39,938 nt of DNA from an uncultured Pelagibacteraceae bacterium (GCA_902546085.1 CACCIO010000008.1:1-39938), one strand, 5' to 3'; counted from the stretch's first letter, positions 23,263 through 33,465 are shown. The notes: generated by a model from the sequence alone, not told the origin. Translations and numbers: made by a program.

Positions 23263-23277
23263 ATTTAGAGTTTTATA

Positions 23278-24387
23278 CTAAATAAAAGGTAAATCGCAAA
23301 CTTTACCCACACAAATTTCACCATTTATCTTGGCTTTTATATCCTGATCAACGTTCCAGTGTGGTTTTTTCATCATAGCAATACCAATAACTTTTTTAAA
23401 ATGTGGTGAATAGCAAGCTGATCTCAATTCTCCAATTATATTATTGTTTTGATCACTTAATTCTAATGATCCTGTAATACTTATTTTATCTATATCAAGC
23501 ATTACTCCCATTAATTTTTTTTTAATTCCTTCAGATTTAATTTTTTTTAATTTCTCTTTACCTAAAAAATTAACTTCGCTATCTATGTTAATATATTTAT
23601 CAAATCCACATTCATAAGGATTGTCTCCATTATCGATATCATTTCCATACGATAATAATCCACTTTCAATACGTTCTATTAAATTTGGACAACCTGGTTT
23701 GATATTAAATTCTTTTCCAATTTCAAAAAGATGATCATATAATTTTAATCCAGAAACATTATGCTCAACATAAATTTCATAACCACCTTGTTTTGACCAA
23801 CCAGATCTTGCAATTAAATGTTTATCACCACCAAATTCAAAATAATCAAAACCAAAAAATTTTAAATTAACTATCTTATCTCCAAAAACTTTTTCCATTA
23901 ATTCAAATGACTTTGGACCTTGTATAGCCATTATATCAACATCAGGTTCAAAAATGTTTACGTCTAATTTATTTCCAATGGCTAACCCCTTTGCAAATAA
24001 TATTACATCTGAGTCAGCAAGAGAAACCCACCATTTATTTTCATTTAATCTAAGTACAACTGGATCATTAATCAGACCTGCGTTATCATCAATTATTGGA
24101 CAATAATAACATCTTCCATCTTTCGATTTAGATAAATCTCTACAAGTCATCAACTGAACTAATTTCGCTGAGTCTTTACCAGAAATTTCTACCTGTCTTT
24201 CAGCAGCTACATCCCAAATTTGTACATACTGTTTTAAGTGATGGTATGAGTCCTCAATTGAACCAAACGCTGCGGGAAGCAACATGTGATTATATATTGT
24301 ATAAGCCGTAACTCCTTGTTTTTCTATTCTAGAGGTATAGGGAGTGCCTCTCAGCCTTCTTGATTTTGCAATTGAAAAACTTTTCAT
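23278..24387 (-). CDS. dmdA: DMSP demethylase DmdA
   Basis: 369 aa, the length of the characterised Pelagibacter enzyme. Member of the GcvT/aminomethyltransferase fold that moves a methyl group from dimethylsulfoniopropionate to tetrahydrofolate, giving methylmercaptopropionate. Conserved family blocks are [32 protein letters not shown], and [14 protein letters not shown]108 (GLINDPVV) lines up with the catalytic-site Asp region of GcvT. W197 and Y206 are at positions I recall as substrate-binding in the Pelagibacter structure. Unlike true GcvT, it sits in a cluster with acyl-CoA ligase and dehydrogenase genes rather than gcvH/gcvP. The start overlaps the upstream hydrolase stop (TAATG). Confidence 0.94.
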   Translation of the reverse strand: MKSFSIAKSRRLRGTPYTSRIEKQGVTAYTIYNHMLLPAAFGSIEDSYHHLKQYVQIWDVAAERQVEISGKDSAKLVQLMTCRDLSKSKDGRCYYCPIIDDNAGLINDPVVLRLNENKWWVSLADSDVILFAKGLAIGNKLDVNIFEPDVDIMAIQGPKSFELMEKVFGDKIVNLKFFGFDYFEFGGDKHLIARSGWSKQGGYEIYVEHNVSGLKLYDHLFEIGKEFNIKPGCPNLIERIESGLLSYGNDIDNGDNPYECGFDKYINIDSEVNFLGKEKLKKIKSEGIKKKLMGVMLDIDKISITGSLELSDQNNNIIGELRSACYSPHFKKVIGIAMMKKPHWNVDQDIKAKINGEICVGKVCDLPFI

Positions 24388-25160
24388 TATTTTAAAAATT
24401 CTAAAACCTTGTCTCTCATTTCGAATGCTTTTTCAATCATAATCATATGACCACAACCCTCAATTATATGAGTTGTTGAATTTTTAATTAAACTAGAAAA
24501 CTTTTTACCTGACTCTAGATTTACCATTTTGTCTAATGATCCAAATATCAATAAAGAGGGACAGTCTATTAATCTAGCAGCGTCAGATCCATTAATATAA
24601 TTATTACATGCAATTAAATCGACTGCTAATATTTCTCTAATATCTCTTGGTGACTGTATTATTTTTTCCACTGGATTACCTCCTATAAATTTTTTTGAAC
24701 CTTCATAGCCCCACTTCATCATTAATTTAACCGCATCAGTATCTCCATTTTTTGCTAAATCAATAAGATCTGGATGAACTGGCATTCTATTTGAACCACC
24801 AATAAAAACTAATTTTTTTAATCTTTTTTTATATTTAGATGCATATTCAAGTATCTCTAAACTTCCTTGGGAGTGCCCAACAATAAATAATTGTTTTAAA
24901 TTTAATTTTACAAATACTTGTTCTAGCCAATCAGCAATTTTTTCAATACTATCTAAGCAGGGTCCATCTGAATTACCATGCCCAGGTAAATCAATAGATA
25001 ATACATTAAAATTTTTGTTAGAAAAAAATTGTTCAGTTAATGACCAAACTATGTGGGATAGACCGCTTCCATGAAGAAAAACTATTGTTTCTTTATTTGG
25101 ATCTATTCCCTGTCCAGCATCTGATGCATGAATATTTTTATTTTCTATTTGAAAAATCAA
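24387..25160 (-). CDS. Alpha/beta hydrolase in the DMSP demethylation cluster
   Basis: 257 aa soluble alpha/beta-hydrolase-fold protein with no signal peptide. The triad appears complete: nucleophile S97 in the elbow VGHSQGS, D210 in GSLDKMV, and H238 in GCGHMIMIE; the oxyanion region is [12 protein letters not shown]. The exact substrate cannot be read from sequence. It is placed between dmdB and dmdA with a 7-base gap on one side and a one-base overlap on the other, so it is almost certainly co-expressed with them. By position a role in acyl-CoA thioester or methylthio-compound hydrolysis is possible, but this is inference. Other options are a generic esterase or a lactonase. Confidence 0.85.
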   Translation of the reverse strand: MIFQIENKNIHASDAGQGIDPNKETIVFLHGSGLSHIVWSLTEQFFSNKNFNVLSIDLPGHGNSDGPCLDSIEKIADWLEQVFVKLNLKQLFIVGHSQGSLEILEYASKYKKRLKKLVFIGGSNRMPVHPDLIDLAKNGDTDAVKLMMKWGYEGSKKFIGGNPVEKIIQSPRDIREILAVDLIACNNYINGSDAARLIDCPSLLIFGSLDKMVNLESGKKFSSLIKNSTTHIIEGCGHMIMIEKAFEMRDKVLEFLK

Positions 25161-25167
25161 AAATTAC

Positions 25168-26784
25168 CTAAACTTGTTTTCTCAGTTCAAATTTTTGTAT
25201 TTTACCTGTTGACGTTTTTGGTAACTCACAAAAAACAACCTTTTTTGGAACTTTAAAGCCTGCTAAAGTTTCTTTACAAAAATCAATTAATTCTTTCTCG
25301 CTAACTGGTTTGTCTTTAACTGCCTCGATAAATGCACACGGCACCTCACCCCATTTTTCGTCTGGTTTTGCAACAACCGCAGCAATCGAAACGGATGGGT
25401 GTTTGGATAAAGTATTTTCAATTTCAATTGAAGAAATATTTTCTCCTCCAGAAATAATTATATCTTTTGATCTATCTTGTATTTTAATATAGCCATCAGA
25501 GTGCATTACAGCTAAATCACCACTGTGAAACCAACCATCTTTCATGGCTTTTTCGGTAGCCTCTTTATCTTTGAAATATCCCTTCATAACGACATTTCCT
25601 CTAATCATGATTTCACCAATTGTCTTTCCGTCTCTAGGAACTTCTTTCATTGTCTCAGGGTCTAAAACAACTACACCTTCCGTATTAGGGTACTTTACAC
25701 CTTGTCTTGCTTTAATCTCGTTTTGTTTTTCTTCGTCGAAATTATTCCACTCATCATTCCAGGCACACTGAGTTACATGCCCATAAGTTTCCGTTAAACC
25801 ATATACATGCATCACTTCAAATCCCAGAGCTCTCATTTTTTTAAAAATTATACTTGGTGGAGGAGCACCAGCAGTTAAAACATAAACTTTTTGTTTTAAT
25901 TTTTTCTTATCGCTTTCTGGGGCTCCAGTAATCATATTCAATACTATTGGAGCACCACCAAAATGAGTAATTTCATATTTATCAATGAGTTCAAAAATTT
26001 TTTTAATGTCTATATTTCTTAAACAAATTGTTCTTCCATTTAGCATCGGTACGGTCCATGGATAACACCAACCATTGCAATGGAACATTGGTACAACTGT
26101 TAAAAAATTTAGCCTATTTGGCATATTCCAAGCAACTGAGCTTCCCGTAGACATTAAATATGCTCCCCTATGATGATAGACAACACCTTTAGGATTTCCT
26201 GTAGTACCTGATGTATAACTTAATGATATAGCTTGCCACTCATCCTCGGGCATTTGCCATTGGTAATTTTCATCACCTGTATTTAAAAAACTTTCATATT
26301 CTAAATCACCAATTTTTTCCAATTTTGATTGGTCAGCATATTTATCGTTTATGTCAATAATAGTTATTTTTTTATTAAGATTTTTTAATGCTTTTTTTAC
26401 TTCTCCATGAAGTTGTCTATCTACAACTAAGACTTTTGCTTCGCTATGATCTAAAATATAGGAAATTGTTTTGGCATCTAATCTTATATTTATCGTATTA
26501 AGAACTGCACCAGTCATAGGTACAGAATAGTGTGCTTCAAAAATCTCTGGAGTATTGAAAGCTAAGAATGAAACCGTGTCACCTTTTTTAATACCTATTT
26601 TTGTCAATGCACTAGCAAATTTTACAACTCTTTTATAAACTTCAGCCCAGGTATAATTTTTTTCTTCATAAATTATAGCCTCATAATTTGGGTAAATTTC
26701 TTTTGCTCTTTTTAAAAAAGTTAAGGGAGTGAGGGGTACGTGATTTGCTTTATTTTTATCTAAATTTGTATCGTAATGGCTCAT
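25168..26784 (-). CDS. dmdB: Acyl-CoA ligase, probable methylmercaptopropionate-CoA ligase DmdB
   Basis: 538 aa acyl-adenylate-forming enzyme. The AMP-binding P-loop SLSYTSGTTGNPKGVVYHH, VYGLTETYG, GWFHSGDLAVMHSDGYIKI and the C-terminal catalytic lysine K528 (KTSTGKIQK) are intact. The sequence alone fits a short- or medium-chain acyl-CoA ligase. DmdB is chosen because the gene overlaps the dmdC-like dehydrogenase by one base and is followed by dmdA. DmdB adds CoA to methylmercaptopropionate. The equivalent Pelagibacter gene was, as far as I recall, shown to have this activity. Confidence 0.86.
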   Translation of the reverse strand: MSHYDTNLDKNKANHVPLTPLTFLKRAKEIYPNYEAIIYEEKNYTWAEVYKRVVKFASALTKIGIKKGDTVSFLAFNTPEIFEAHYSVPMTGAVLNTINIRLDAKTISYILDHSEAKVLVVDRQLHGEVKKALKNLNKKITIIDINDKYADQSKLEKIGDLEYESFLNTGDENYQWQMPEDEWQAISLSYTSGTTGNPKGVVYHHRGAYLMSTGSSVAWNMPNRLNFLTVVPMFHCNGWCYPWTVPMLNGRTICLRNIDIKKIFELIDKYEITHFGGAPIVLNMITGAPESDKKKLKQKVYVLTAGAPPPSIIFKKMRALGFEVMHVYGLTETYGHVTQCAWNDEWNNFDEEKQNEIKARQGVKYPNTEGVVVLDPETMKEVPRDGKTIGEIMIRGNVVMKGYFKDKEATEKAMKDGWFHSGDLAVMHSDGYIKIQDRSKDIIISGGENISSIEIENTLSKHPSVSIAAVVAKPDEKWGEVPCAFIEAVKDKPVSEKELIDFCKETLAGFKVPKKVVFCELPKTSTGKIQKFELRKQV

Positions 26785-28547
26785 TAATTAAACTTAAAAT
26801 TCATTATATTTGAGCTTCCTGAGATTGCTGATTTGTAGTGATACTCAGCCCGAGGTAATACCTTATCAAAATAAAATTTAGCTGTATTTATTTTATCACT
26901 ATAAAATTCTTTATTTGTATTAAAATCATTAAAACTAACCTCTAAAATTTTAATCCAAGCATAAGCAATTGAAACATAACCTAAGCTTTTTAAATAATCA
27001 TTTGCTGCAGCACTAACATCATCCTTTTCAATTTTATTTTTATCATTTATCCAATCTGTGAATTTGGATAAAATATCTAAATAATGGTTTAATTCTTTAG
27101 AAAATGTTTTTACTTTTTCATTTTTGCTCTCACATTCAGATTTAATCATTTCTAAAAACTTATTTATAACATCGCCCTTTTTGTTAGATAATTTTCTAAA
27201 TACTAAATCTGCAGCCTGTACGGAATTTGTTCCTTCATAAATTGGGGTAATACGATTATCTCGATATAATTGCTCAATACCTTGGTCTTTAGTATATCCA
27301 TATCCTCCATGTATCTGCATTGCATCGCTAGTAATTTCCATAGCTAAATCTGTAAAAAGTGATTTAACCACAGGCGTCATTAATGAAACGTAATCTAAAG
27401 CAGCTTGTTTAATTTTTTCGTCTGGATGATAAAGACTTACTTCTGTTTGTTGAGAAAGCCAAAAACATAATGCTCTTTCACCCTCAATTATTGATTTCAT
27501 ATTAAGTAAAGTTCTTCTAATGTCTGCATGATCAATTATAAAATCTGCACCATTATTAGATTTTGAATTATTTGTTTTTCCTTGCTTTCTCTCTTTTGCG
27601 TAAGAAAGTGAATTTTGATAAGCAATTTCAGAAATACCTAAACCTTGAATGCCTACAACTATTCGCTCTAAATTCATCATTGTGAACATTGCACTAAGAC
27701 CTTTATCTTTGTTACCAATCATGTAACCAGTTGCATCATCAAAATTTAAAACACAAGTTGCTGAACCTTTAATACCCATCTTACTCTCAATTGATCCAGT
27801 TGAAATTCCATTTCTTGGACCAATACTACCATCCTGGTTCACAATATATTTTGGAACTAAAAATAAACTAATTCCCTTAGTACCAGATGGAGAGTCTGGT
27901 GATCTTGCCAAAACTAAGTGAATAATATTTTCGGTTAAATCATGGTCTCCTGAAGTTATGAATATTTTTTGACCACTGATTTTATAAGTATTATCTGATT
28001 GTTTAATTGCTTTAGTTTTTAACAAGCCAAGGTCGGTACCACAGACTGGTTCTGTTAAACACATTGTACCACTCCACTTACCTTCTACAATCTTTGGTAA
28101 ATATTTATTTTTAATTTCATCAGAAGCATGATGATTAATACAATTATAAGCACCAATACTTAGTTCACTATATAATTTAAATGATAAGCTTGCTGAAGAT
28201 AGCATTTCATCAAAAAATGCACTTACTGTTTTTGGCATTCCTTGACCTCCATATTTTGGATCACAAGACAATGAAGTCCAACCATCCTCAATATACTTTT
28301 GATACGCTTCTTTGTAGCCTGGGGGTGTTCTGACAACACCATTTTCTAAAACTGCTGGATTTTCATCTCCTGATTTAGCAAGAGGTAAAATTAAATTTTG
28401 ATTTATCTTGGCTGCTTCCTCTAAAATATCTTTCACTAGATCTGAACTAACTTCATTATATTTTTCAAGTTCATTATAATTTTTATTGTCTCTTAATTTT
28501 TCAAAGAGAAACATCATGTCTTTTACTGGAGCTGTATAACTTGGCAT
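26784..28547 (-). CDS. dmdC: Acyl-CoA dehydrogenase, probable methylmercaptopropionyl-CoA dehydrogenase DmdC
   Basis: 587 aa, the long form of acyl-CoA dehydrogenase with an extra C-terminal helical domain that is typical of DmdC and related enzymes. The start MPSYTAPVKDMMFLFEKL, the FAD/substrate loop CLTEPVCGTDLGLLKT, MGIKGSATCVLNFD, QIHGGYGYTKDQGIEQLYRD and the catalytic glutamate E438 in PIYEGTNSVQ are present. DmdC oxidises methylmercaptopropionyl-CoA to methylthioacryloyl-CoA. First gene of the DMSP set in transcription order, 26 bases after leuB; the gap shows no clear promoter. Confidence 0.86.
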   Translation of the reverse strand: MPSYTAPVKDMMFLFEKLRDNKNYNELEKYNEVSSDLVKDILEEAAKINQNLILPLAKSGDENPAVLENGVVRTPPGYKEAYQKYIEDGWTSLSCDPKYGGQGMPKTVSAFFDEMLSSASLSFKLYSELSIGAYNCINHHASDEIKNKYLPKIVEGKWSGTMCLTEPVCGTDLGLLKTKAIKQSDNTYKISGQKIFITSGDHDLTENIIHLVLARSPDSPSGTKGISLFLVPKYIVNQDGSIGPRNGISTGSIESKMGIKGSATCVLNFDDATGYMIGNKDKGLSAMFTMMNLERIVVGIQGLGISEIAYQNSLSYAKERKQGKTNNSKSNNGADFIIDHADIRRTLLNMKSIIEGERALCFWLSQQTEVSLYHPDEKIKQAALDYVSLMTPVVKSLFTDLAMEITSDAMQIHGGYGYTKDQGIEQLYRDNRITPIYEGTNSVQAADLVFRKLSNKKGDVINKFLEMIKSECESKNEKVKTFSKELNHYLDILSKFTDWINDKNKIEKDDVSAAANDYLKSLGYVSIAYAWIKILEVSFNDFNTNKEFYSDKINTAKFYFDKVLPRAEYHYKSAISGSSNIMNFKFN

Positions 28548-28573
28548 ATTTAAACCTTAAAATAATTCTAGTT

Positions 28574-29680
28574 TTATTGCAATTTTGAAATTATCGCATC
28601 ACCCATTGCTGAAGTAGACGTTTCTTTCATGCCTTCTGACATTATGTCTTTAGTTCTTAATCCATCATTTAGAACATCTTGAACTGCCTTTTCTAAAACA
28701 TCTGCTTCTTTATCAAGATCTAAAGAGTATCTTAAAGCCATAGCAAAACTTAAAATAGAAGCTATTGGATTTGCAATACCTTGTCCAGCTATATCAGGAG
28801 CCGATCCATGTATTGGCTCATACATTGCTCTCATCTCACCATCTTTATTTTTTGCACCCAAAGACGCTGAAGGCAAAAGACCTAAAGATCCAGTTAACAT
28901 CGAAGCTTGATCAGACAGCATATCCCCAAATAAATTATCGGTAACAATTACATCAAATTGCTTTGGGTTTCTTAAAAGTTGCATTGCGCAGTTATCTGCT
29001 AACATATGGCTTAACTCTACATCTTTGTATTCTTTTTCATGAAGTTCTTTAACTTCTTCTTTCCACAATTGTCCGGCTTCCATTACATTTGACTTTTCAC
29101 ATGATGTAACTTTGTTTGATCTTTTTCTTGCTAAATCAAAAGCAACTCTAGCTACTCTTGTAATTTCACTAGTTGTATATGTATGAGTATTAATTCCTTT
29201 TCTTTCACCATTTTCAATTGGCTTTATTCCTCTAGGTTCACCAAAATATATTCCACCCGTTAACTCTCTTACTATCATTATATCTAGTCCTGAAACTACC
29301 TCTGGCTTAAGGGTTGAAGCATCGACTAATTGTTTAAAACAAATTGCAGGCCTTAAGTTTGCAAAAAGCTTTAATTCTTTCCTAAGTTTTAATAATGCTC
29401 TTTCTGGTTTTTTGGAAAATTCTAGGTTATCCCATGTAGGACCACCAACTGCTCCAAGCATAATTACTTCACTTTCTAATGCTTTATAAAAAACCTCATC
29501 AGTGATTGGGGTGCCATGTTTATCATAAGAACAACCACCAACTAGCTCCTGATCAATTTCAAAATCTAAAGATTTTTTATCATTAAACCAGTTAATGATT
29601 TTTTTTACCTCAGTTATTACCTCTGGACCAATACCATCGCCAGGAAGTAAAAGTATTTTTCTTTTTTTTACTTTAATCAT
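28574..29680 (-). CDS. leuB: 3-isopropylmalate dehydrogenase
   Basis: 368 aa. Third specific step of leucine synthesis: NAD-dependent oxidative decarboxylation of 3-isopropylmalate. The [15 protein letters not shown] start, [21 protein letters not shown] and [28 protein letters not shown] blocks are typical, and [20 protein letters not shown] carries the cofactor site. It overlaps the end of leuD by 8 bases. Confidence 0.97.
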   Translation of the reverse strand: MIKVKKRKILLLPGDGIGPEVITEVKKIINWFNDKKSLDFEIDQELVGGCSYDKHGTPITDEVFYKALESEVIMLGAVGGPTWDNLEFSKKPERALLKLRKELKLFANLRPAICFKQLVDASTLKPEVVSGLDIMIVRELTGGIYFGEPRGIKPIENGERKGINTHTYTTSEITRVARVAFDLARKRSNKVTSCEKSNVMEAGQLWKEEVKELHEKEYKDVELSHMLADNCAMQLLRNPKQFDVIVTDNLFGDMLSDQASMLTGSLGLLPSASLGAKNKDGEMRAMYEPIHGSAPDIAGQGIANPIASILSFAMALRYSLDLDKEADVLEKAVQDVLNDGLRTKDIMSEGMKETSTSAMGDAIISKLQ

Positions 29681-30278
29681 TAAATACCCAAGGCTTTTCG
29701 TTTTTTAAATTTGTTTCAAACTTTTCTATTTTTTCTGATTTTTTTAGTGATAAAGCGATATCGTCAAGCCCTTCTAACAAACATTTTTTCTTAAATGGAT
29801 CAACTTCAAATTTAAGCTCATTATTTCCATAAACTATTTTTTCCTCTTGCAAATCAATAGAAATTTCTTCTTGTCTTTTTGCGTATTCAGATAGCTCTTT
29901 TATTTTTTCTTCTTCAAGGATTATAGGCAAAATTCCATTTTTAAAACAATTACTAAAAAAAATATCTGCATAACTTGAGCTTATTACACAAGTAATACCA
30001 AAATCTAATAGTGCCCAAGGAGCATGTTCTCTTGATGAACCACATCCAAAGTTTTTTCCAGCAATTAAAATTTTAGATTGATTAAATGGATCTTTGTTTA
30101 ACACAAAATCATTTATTTCTTTACCTTGATCATCATATCTCATTTCAAAAAATAAATTTTTTCCTAGACCAGTTCTTTTGATAGTTTTTAAAAACTGCTT
30201 TGGAATTATCATATCTGTATCAATATTTACAATTGGTAAATAAGCTGGGATACTTTTTAATTTATTAAATTTTTGCAT
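29673..30278 (-). CDS. leuD: 3-isopropylmalate dehydratase small subunit
   Basis: 201 aa swivelling-domain subunit that joins LeuC to isomerise 2- to 3-isopropylmalate. [42 protein letters not shown] and [12 protein letters not shown] are the family's substrate- and interface motifs. The ATG directly follows the leuC TAA and the 3' end overlaps leuB by 8 bases. Nothing unusual is seen. Confidence 0.97.
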   Translation of the reverse strand: MQKFNKLKSIPAYLPIVNIDTDMIIPKQFLKTIKRTGLGKNLFFEMRYDDQGKEINDFVLNKDPFNQSKILIAGKNFGCGSSREHAPWALLDFGITCVISSSYADIFFSNCFKNGILPIILEEEKIKELSEYAKRQEEISIDLQEEKIVYGNNELKFEVDPFKKKCLLEGLDDIALSLKKSEKIEKFETNLKNEKPWVFND

Positions 30279-31682
30279 TTAATTTTGATACTTTCTGACA
30301 TCATCTAAATTACCTGAAATTGCAGCTGCTGCAGCCATTCCTGGACTAACTAGATGAGTTCTACCACCTCGTCCTTGTCTTCCCTCAAAATTTCTATTTG
30401 ATGTAGAGGCGCATCTTTCTTCTGGTTTTAATTTATCGGCATTCATCGCTAAACACATTGAGCAACCTGGTTCTCTCCATTCAAACCCTGAGCTAACAAA
30501 AATTTTATCTAGTCCTTCTTGCTCTGCTTGTTCTTTAACTAAGCCTGAGCCTGGAACTACTATAGCATTAACATGCGATGATACTTTTTTATCTTTTACG
30601 ATTTTTGCTGCTTCTCTCAAATCTTCTATTCTGCCATTAGTACAACTACCAATAAATACTTTATCTATTTTTATATCTGTGGCTGCCATATCAGGTTTTA
30701 AACCCATATACTTTAAAGCTCTTTCAATTGAATTTTTTTTATCTTCATCAGTCTCATTATTTGGATTTGGAACTTTTCCATCAATTGTTATTACATCTTG
30801 CGGTGACGTACCCCATGTAATCATAGGTAAAATTTCATTTGCATTAAGGCTAATTTCTTTATCAAAACTAGCATCAGAGTCTGTTTTTAAAGATTCCCAA
30901 TAGTTCAAAGCTTTATCCCAATTTTCACTTTTTGGTGACATTGGTTTCCCTTTTAAATATTCAAAAATTTTTTCATCTGGTGCAATTAATCCTGCTCTTG
31001 CACCACCTTCAATTGTCATATTGCAAATAGTCATTCTTTGCTCAACACTTAAAGATCTTATTAAATCTCCAGCATATTCCACAACAGATCCTGTTCCACC
31101 TGCTGTACCTATTTTTCCAATTATTTGAAGTATTACATCTTTAGAAGTAACTCCTAAAGGAAGTTCACCGTTAACATTAATTCTAAAATTTTTAGCTTTC
31201 TTCTGAACTAGTGTTTGGGTTGCTAAAACATGTTCAACTTCTGAAGTTCCTATTCCAAATGCTAAAGCACCAAATGCTCCATGCGTTGCGGTATGACTAT
31301 CTCCACAAACAATAACTGTACCTGGTTGAGTAAAACCTTGTTCAGGTCCAATAATATGAACGATACCTTGCCTCTTATCATCCATACCAAATAACTGAAC
31401 ACCGAATTCTTTACAATTTGCCTCTAAAGTATCTACTTGAATTTTTGACTCTTCATCTGAAATACCTTTTGATCTGTCAGTTGTTGGAACATTATGATCT
31501 GCAACTGCTAAAGTTAAATTTGGATGTCTAACTTTTCTGTTAGAATTTCTTAATCCTTCAAAAGCTTGGGGGCTAGTCACCTCATGAATTAAATGTCTAT
31601 CTACAAAAAGTAAAGATGTGCCATCATCTTGTTGGTCAACTAGATGATCGTTCCAAATTTTATCGTATAATGTTGTAGACAT
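30279..31682 (-). CDS. leuC: 3-isopropylmalate dehydratase large subunit
   Basis: 467 aa aconitase-family protein with a 4Fe-4S cluster. The three cluster cysteines are C347 (SCTNGR), C407 and C410 (GCSMCLAM), at the same numbers as in E. coli LeuC. The [12 protein letters not shown] start, [13 protein letters not shown] and [30 protein letters not shown] blocks are intact. It lies 11 bases downstream of rplS, so leucine synthesis is placed behind a ribosomal protein operon. Confidence 0.98.
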   Translation of the reverse strand: MSTTLYDKIWNDHLVDQQDDGTSLLFVDRHLIHEVTSPQAFEGLRNSNRKVRHPNLTLAVADHNVPTTDRSKGISDEESKIQVDTLEANCKEFGVQLFGMDDKRQGIVHIIGPEQGFTQPGTVIVCGDSHTATHGAFGALAFGIGTSEVEHVLATQTLVQKKAKNFRINVNGELPLGVTSKDVILQIIGKIGTAGGTGSVVEYAGDLIRSLSVEQRMTICNMTIEGGARAGLIAPDEKIFEYLKGKPMSPKSENWDKALNYWESLKTDSDASFDKEISLNANEILPMITWGTSPQDVITIDGKVPNPNNETDEDKKNSIERALKYMGLKPDMAATDIKIDKVFIGSCTNGRIEDLREAAKIVKDKKVSSHVNAIVVPGSGLVKEQAEQEGLDKIFVSSGFEWREPGCSMCLAMNADKLKPEERCASTSNRNFEGRQGRGGRTHLVSPGMAAAAAISGNLDDVRKYQN

Positions 31683-31693
31683 TGAAAAAAAAA

Positions 31694-32269
31694 TTATTTT
31701 TTTTCTGTAGAGCTTTCTGATTTTTGTTCTTCTTTAGGAGCCTCTGCTGCTGGAGCCGCCTCTTCTTTAGGTGCTGCTTCTGCTTTAGGAGCCTCTGCTA
31801 CTGGTGCTGCTTCTGCTTTTGGAGCTTCTTCTTTTGTTGCTTCTACTGCAGGAGCTACATTTTCTTCTGTAACTGTTTCTGGTTTTGCCTCGATATCAAT
31901 ACCAATTTTTTTTCTAATTTTTTCTGCAATCCTTGCTGATTTACCAGTTCTGTCTCTTAAATAATAAAGTTTTGCTCTTCTTACTTTACCTGATCTAATA
32001 ACCTTAATTGAGTCAATTAAAGTTCCAAATAAAGGAAAAGTTCTCTCAACACCCTCTCCAAATGAAATCTTTCTAACCGTAAAAGATGAGTTTAAGTCTC
32101 TGCTTTTTTTAGCAATACACACTCCCTCAAAATATTGAATTCTTTCTTTTTTACCCTCGGTAATTCTCACACCAACTTTAACAACGTCTCCAGGATAAAA
32201 TTCTGGAATTTTTTTCTCTGAAAGAATTTTGTTAACGTTATGCTGATTTATTTCTTCAATTGTTTTCAT
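31694..32269 (-). CDS. rplS: Ribosomal protein bL19 with Ala/Glu/Pro/Lys repeat tail
   Basis: 191 aa from the ATG at 32269, against about 115-130 for most L19. The core (about 1-127) has [42 protein letters not shown] and [18 protein letters not shown], all canonical. The tail (128-191) is low-complexity, with repeated [11 protein letters not shown] and AAEAPKEE units and a basic end, and is predicted disordered. An in-frame TTG at 32284, closer to an AGAAG sequence, would add five residues (MININ); I prefer the ATG because MKTIEEIN fits the family start. It is one of two ribosomal proteins in this operon with the same kind of tail. Confidence 0.94.
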   Translation of the reverse strand: MKTIEEINQHNVNKILSEKKIPEFYPGDVVKVGVRITEGKKERIQYFEGVCIAKKSRDLNSSFTVRKISFGEGVERTFPLFGTLIDSIKVIRSGKVRRAKLYYLRDRTGKSARIAEKIRKKIGIDIEAKPETVTEENVAPAVEATKEEAPKAEAAPVAEAPKAEAAPKEEAAPAAEAPKEEQKSESSTEKK

Positions 32270-32285
32270 GTTAATATTTATCAAG

Positions 32286-32972
32286 TTAATTCTTCTTATA
32301 TTTTTCCCATAAATCTGGTCTTCGGTCGCGTGTTATAGCCTCAGATTGAGATAAACGCCAGTGTTTAATTTTATTATGATCACCTGATAATAGCACGTCT
32401 GGCACAGCTTTTTCCTCCCAAATTTGAGGTTTTGTATACTGAGGATACTCTAGAAGACCATTTTCAAAGGTTTCATCTAATTTAGAGTTTTCATTTCCTA
32501 ATACACCTGGCAGCAATCTTAAAATACTATCTATAACTACATACGCAGCTGACTCCCCGCCTGACAAAACATAATCTCCAATACTAATTTCCTCAATATT
32601 TCTTGTTGAAAGTATTCTTTCGTCCACACCTTCAAAATGACCACAAATTAAAGACAGAGATTTTTCACTAGCTAGCTCTTTTGCTAAATTTTGATCAAAT
32701 TTTTTTCCTTTTGGCGATAAGTATAAAATTCTATCATTCTCATTTTTGTTTTCATCTAAAGACTTTGCAAGAACATCTGCTTTTAACAACATCCCTGAAC
32801 CACCCCCATAAGGTGTGTCATCTACTGTTTTATGTTTGTCATCAGCTGCATCTCTTATATTTACAACTTTAAGTTTCCATAAATTATTTGATAAAGCTTT
32901 TCCATAGAGTCCTTTAGATAAAGGACCAGGAAAAACTTCTGGATAAAGTGTAAACACTTGAGCTTGCCACAT
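32286..32972 (-). CDS. trmD: tRNA (guanine-N1)-methyltransferase TrmD
   Basis: 228 aa SPOUT-class enzyme that makes m1G37 in tRNAs and protects against +1 frameshifting. The trefoil-knot SAM site is clear: [24 protein letters not shown] and [14 protein letters not shown]; the substrate segment [17 protein letters not shown] and the C-terminal [20 protein letters not shown] are intact. It lies 14 bases after rpsP. In most bacteria rimM sits between these two genes; here the gap cannot hold it. Confidence 0.97.
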   Translation of the reverse strand: MWQAQVFTLYPEVFPGPLSKGLYGKALSNNLWKLKVVNIRDAADDKHKTVDDTPYGGGSGMLLKADVLAKSLDENKNENDRILYLSPKGKKFDQNLAKELASEKSLSLICGHFEGVDERILSTRNIEEISIGDYVLSGGESAAYVVIDSILRLLPGVLGNENSKLDETFENGLLEYPQYTKPQIWEEKAVPDVLLSGDHNKIKHWRLSQSEAITRDRRPDLWEKYKKN

Positions 32973-32986
32973 AAATAATCTTTAAA

Positions 32987-33451
32987 TTATTTTTTTTCCT
33001 CTGCTGGAGCTTCTTCCTTAGGAGCTTCTGCTTTTGGAGCTGCTTCTGCTTTTGGAGCTTCTTCCTTAGGAGCTGCGTCTGCTTTAGGAGCTTCTTCCTT
33101 AGGAGCTGCGTCTGCTTTAGGAGCTTCTTTATTATCCTCTTCTTTTTTATTTCTCTCTTTTTTTGGTACTGCTTTAATTGGATTATTTCCATTAGCAGGC
33201 ATAGGCATTAATTCGTTCTCACCTAAAATTCTTGCTACTCTAGTTGTTGGTTTAGCGCCTTGACCAAGCCAATATTTTATTCTCTCAGCTTCTAGGCCCA
33301 CTCTTTCTTTTTTCTCTTTTGGTAATAAAGGGTTAAAGAAACCAACCTTCTCTATAAATCTTCCGTCTCTTGCAAAACGACTGTCGGCAACAACAACCTT
33401 ATAAACAGGACGTTTTTTTGTTCCACCTCTTGATAATCTTAATTTTAACAT
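32987..33451 (-). CDS. rpsP: Ribosomal protein bS16 with Ala/Glu/Pro/Lys repeat tail
   Basis: 154 aa; S16 is normally about 80-90 aa in bacteria, sometimes longer in alphaproteobacteria. The core (1-85) is canonical: [60 protein letters not shown]. Residues 86-154 form a charged tail. It contains two identical 11-residue units ([11 protein letters not shown]), then similar units and a final EEKK. It is encoded in part by an exact 33-base tandem repeat. 14 bases after ffh and 14 before trmD. Confidence 0.95.
   Translation of the reverse strand: MLKLRLSRGGTKKRPVYKVVVADSRFARDGRFIEKVGFFNPLLPKEKKERVGLEAERIKYWLGQGAKPTTRVARILGENELMPMPANGNNPIKAVPKKERNKKEEDNKEAPKADAAPKEEAPKADAAPKEEAPKAEAAPKAEAPKEEAPAEEKK
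33055..33120. repeat. Exact tandem repeat, 2 x 33 bases, in the rpsP tail
   Basis: Bases 33055-33087 and 33088-33120 are identical 33-mers (beginning GAGCTTCTTCCTTAGGAGCT). They keep the reading frame and encode two copies of an 11-residue unit in the S16 C-terminal tail. Neighbouring degenerate copies extend to about 33000, and similar units lie in the rplS tail at about 31736-31830. Exact identity at third codon positions suggests a recent duplication by slippage or unequal crossover. Confidence 0.95.
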
Positions 33452-33465
33452 TTGTTCTCCTTTTT

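Noticed and set aside
23278-24387. Glycine cleavage T protein (gcvT) as the identity of dmdA
   Set aside because: Length and motifs fit DmdA, the conserved Asp-Asp region of GcvT reads Asn-Asp, and the neighbours are CoA ligase and acyl-CoA dehydrogenase rather than gcvH and gcvP.
33000-33130. CRISPR-like direct repeats
   Set aside because: The repeats are in frame, adjacent without spacers and encode a protein tail.
32914-33192. Minus-strand frame with [14 protein letters not shown]-like repeats
   Set aside because: It is an out-of-frame reading of the rpsP tail repeats and the start of trmD; the repetitive look comes from the 33-base repeat.
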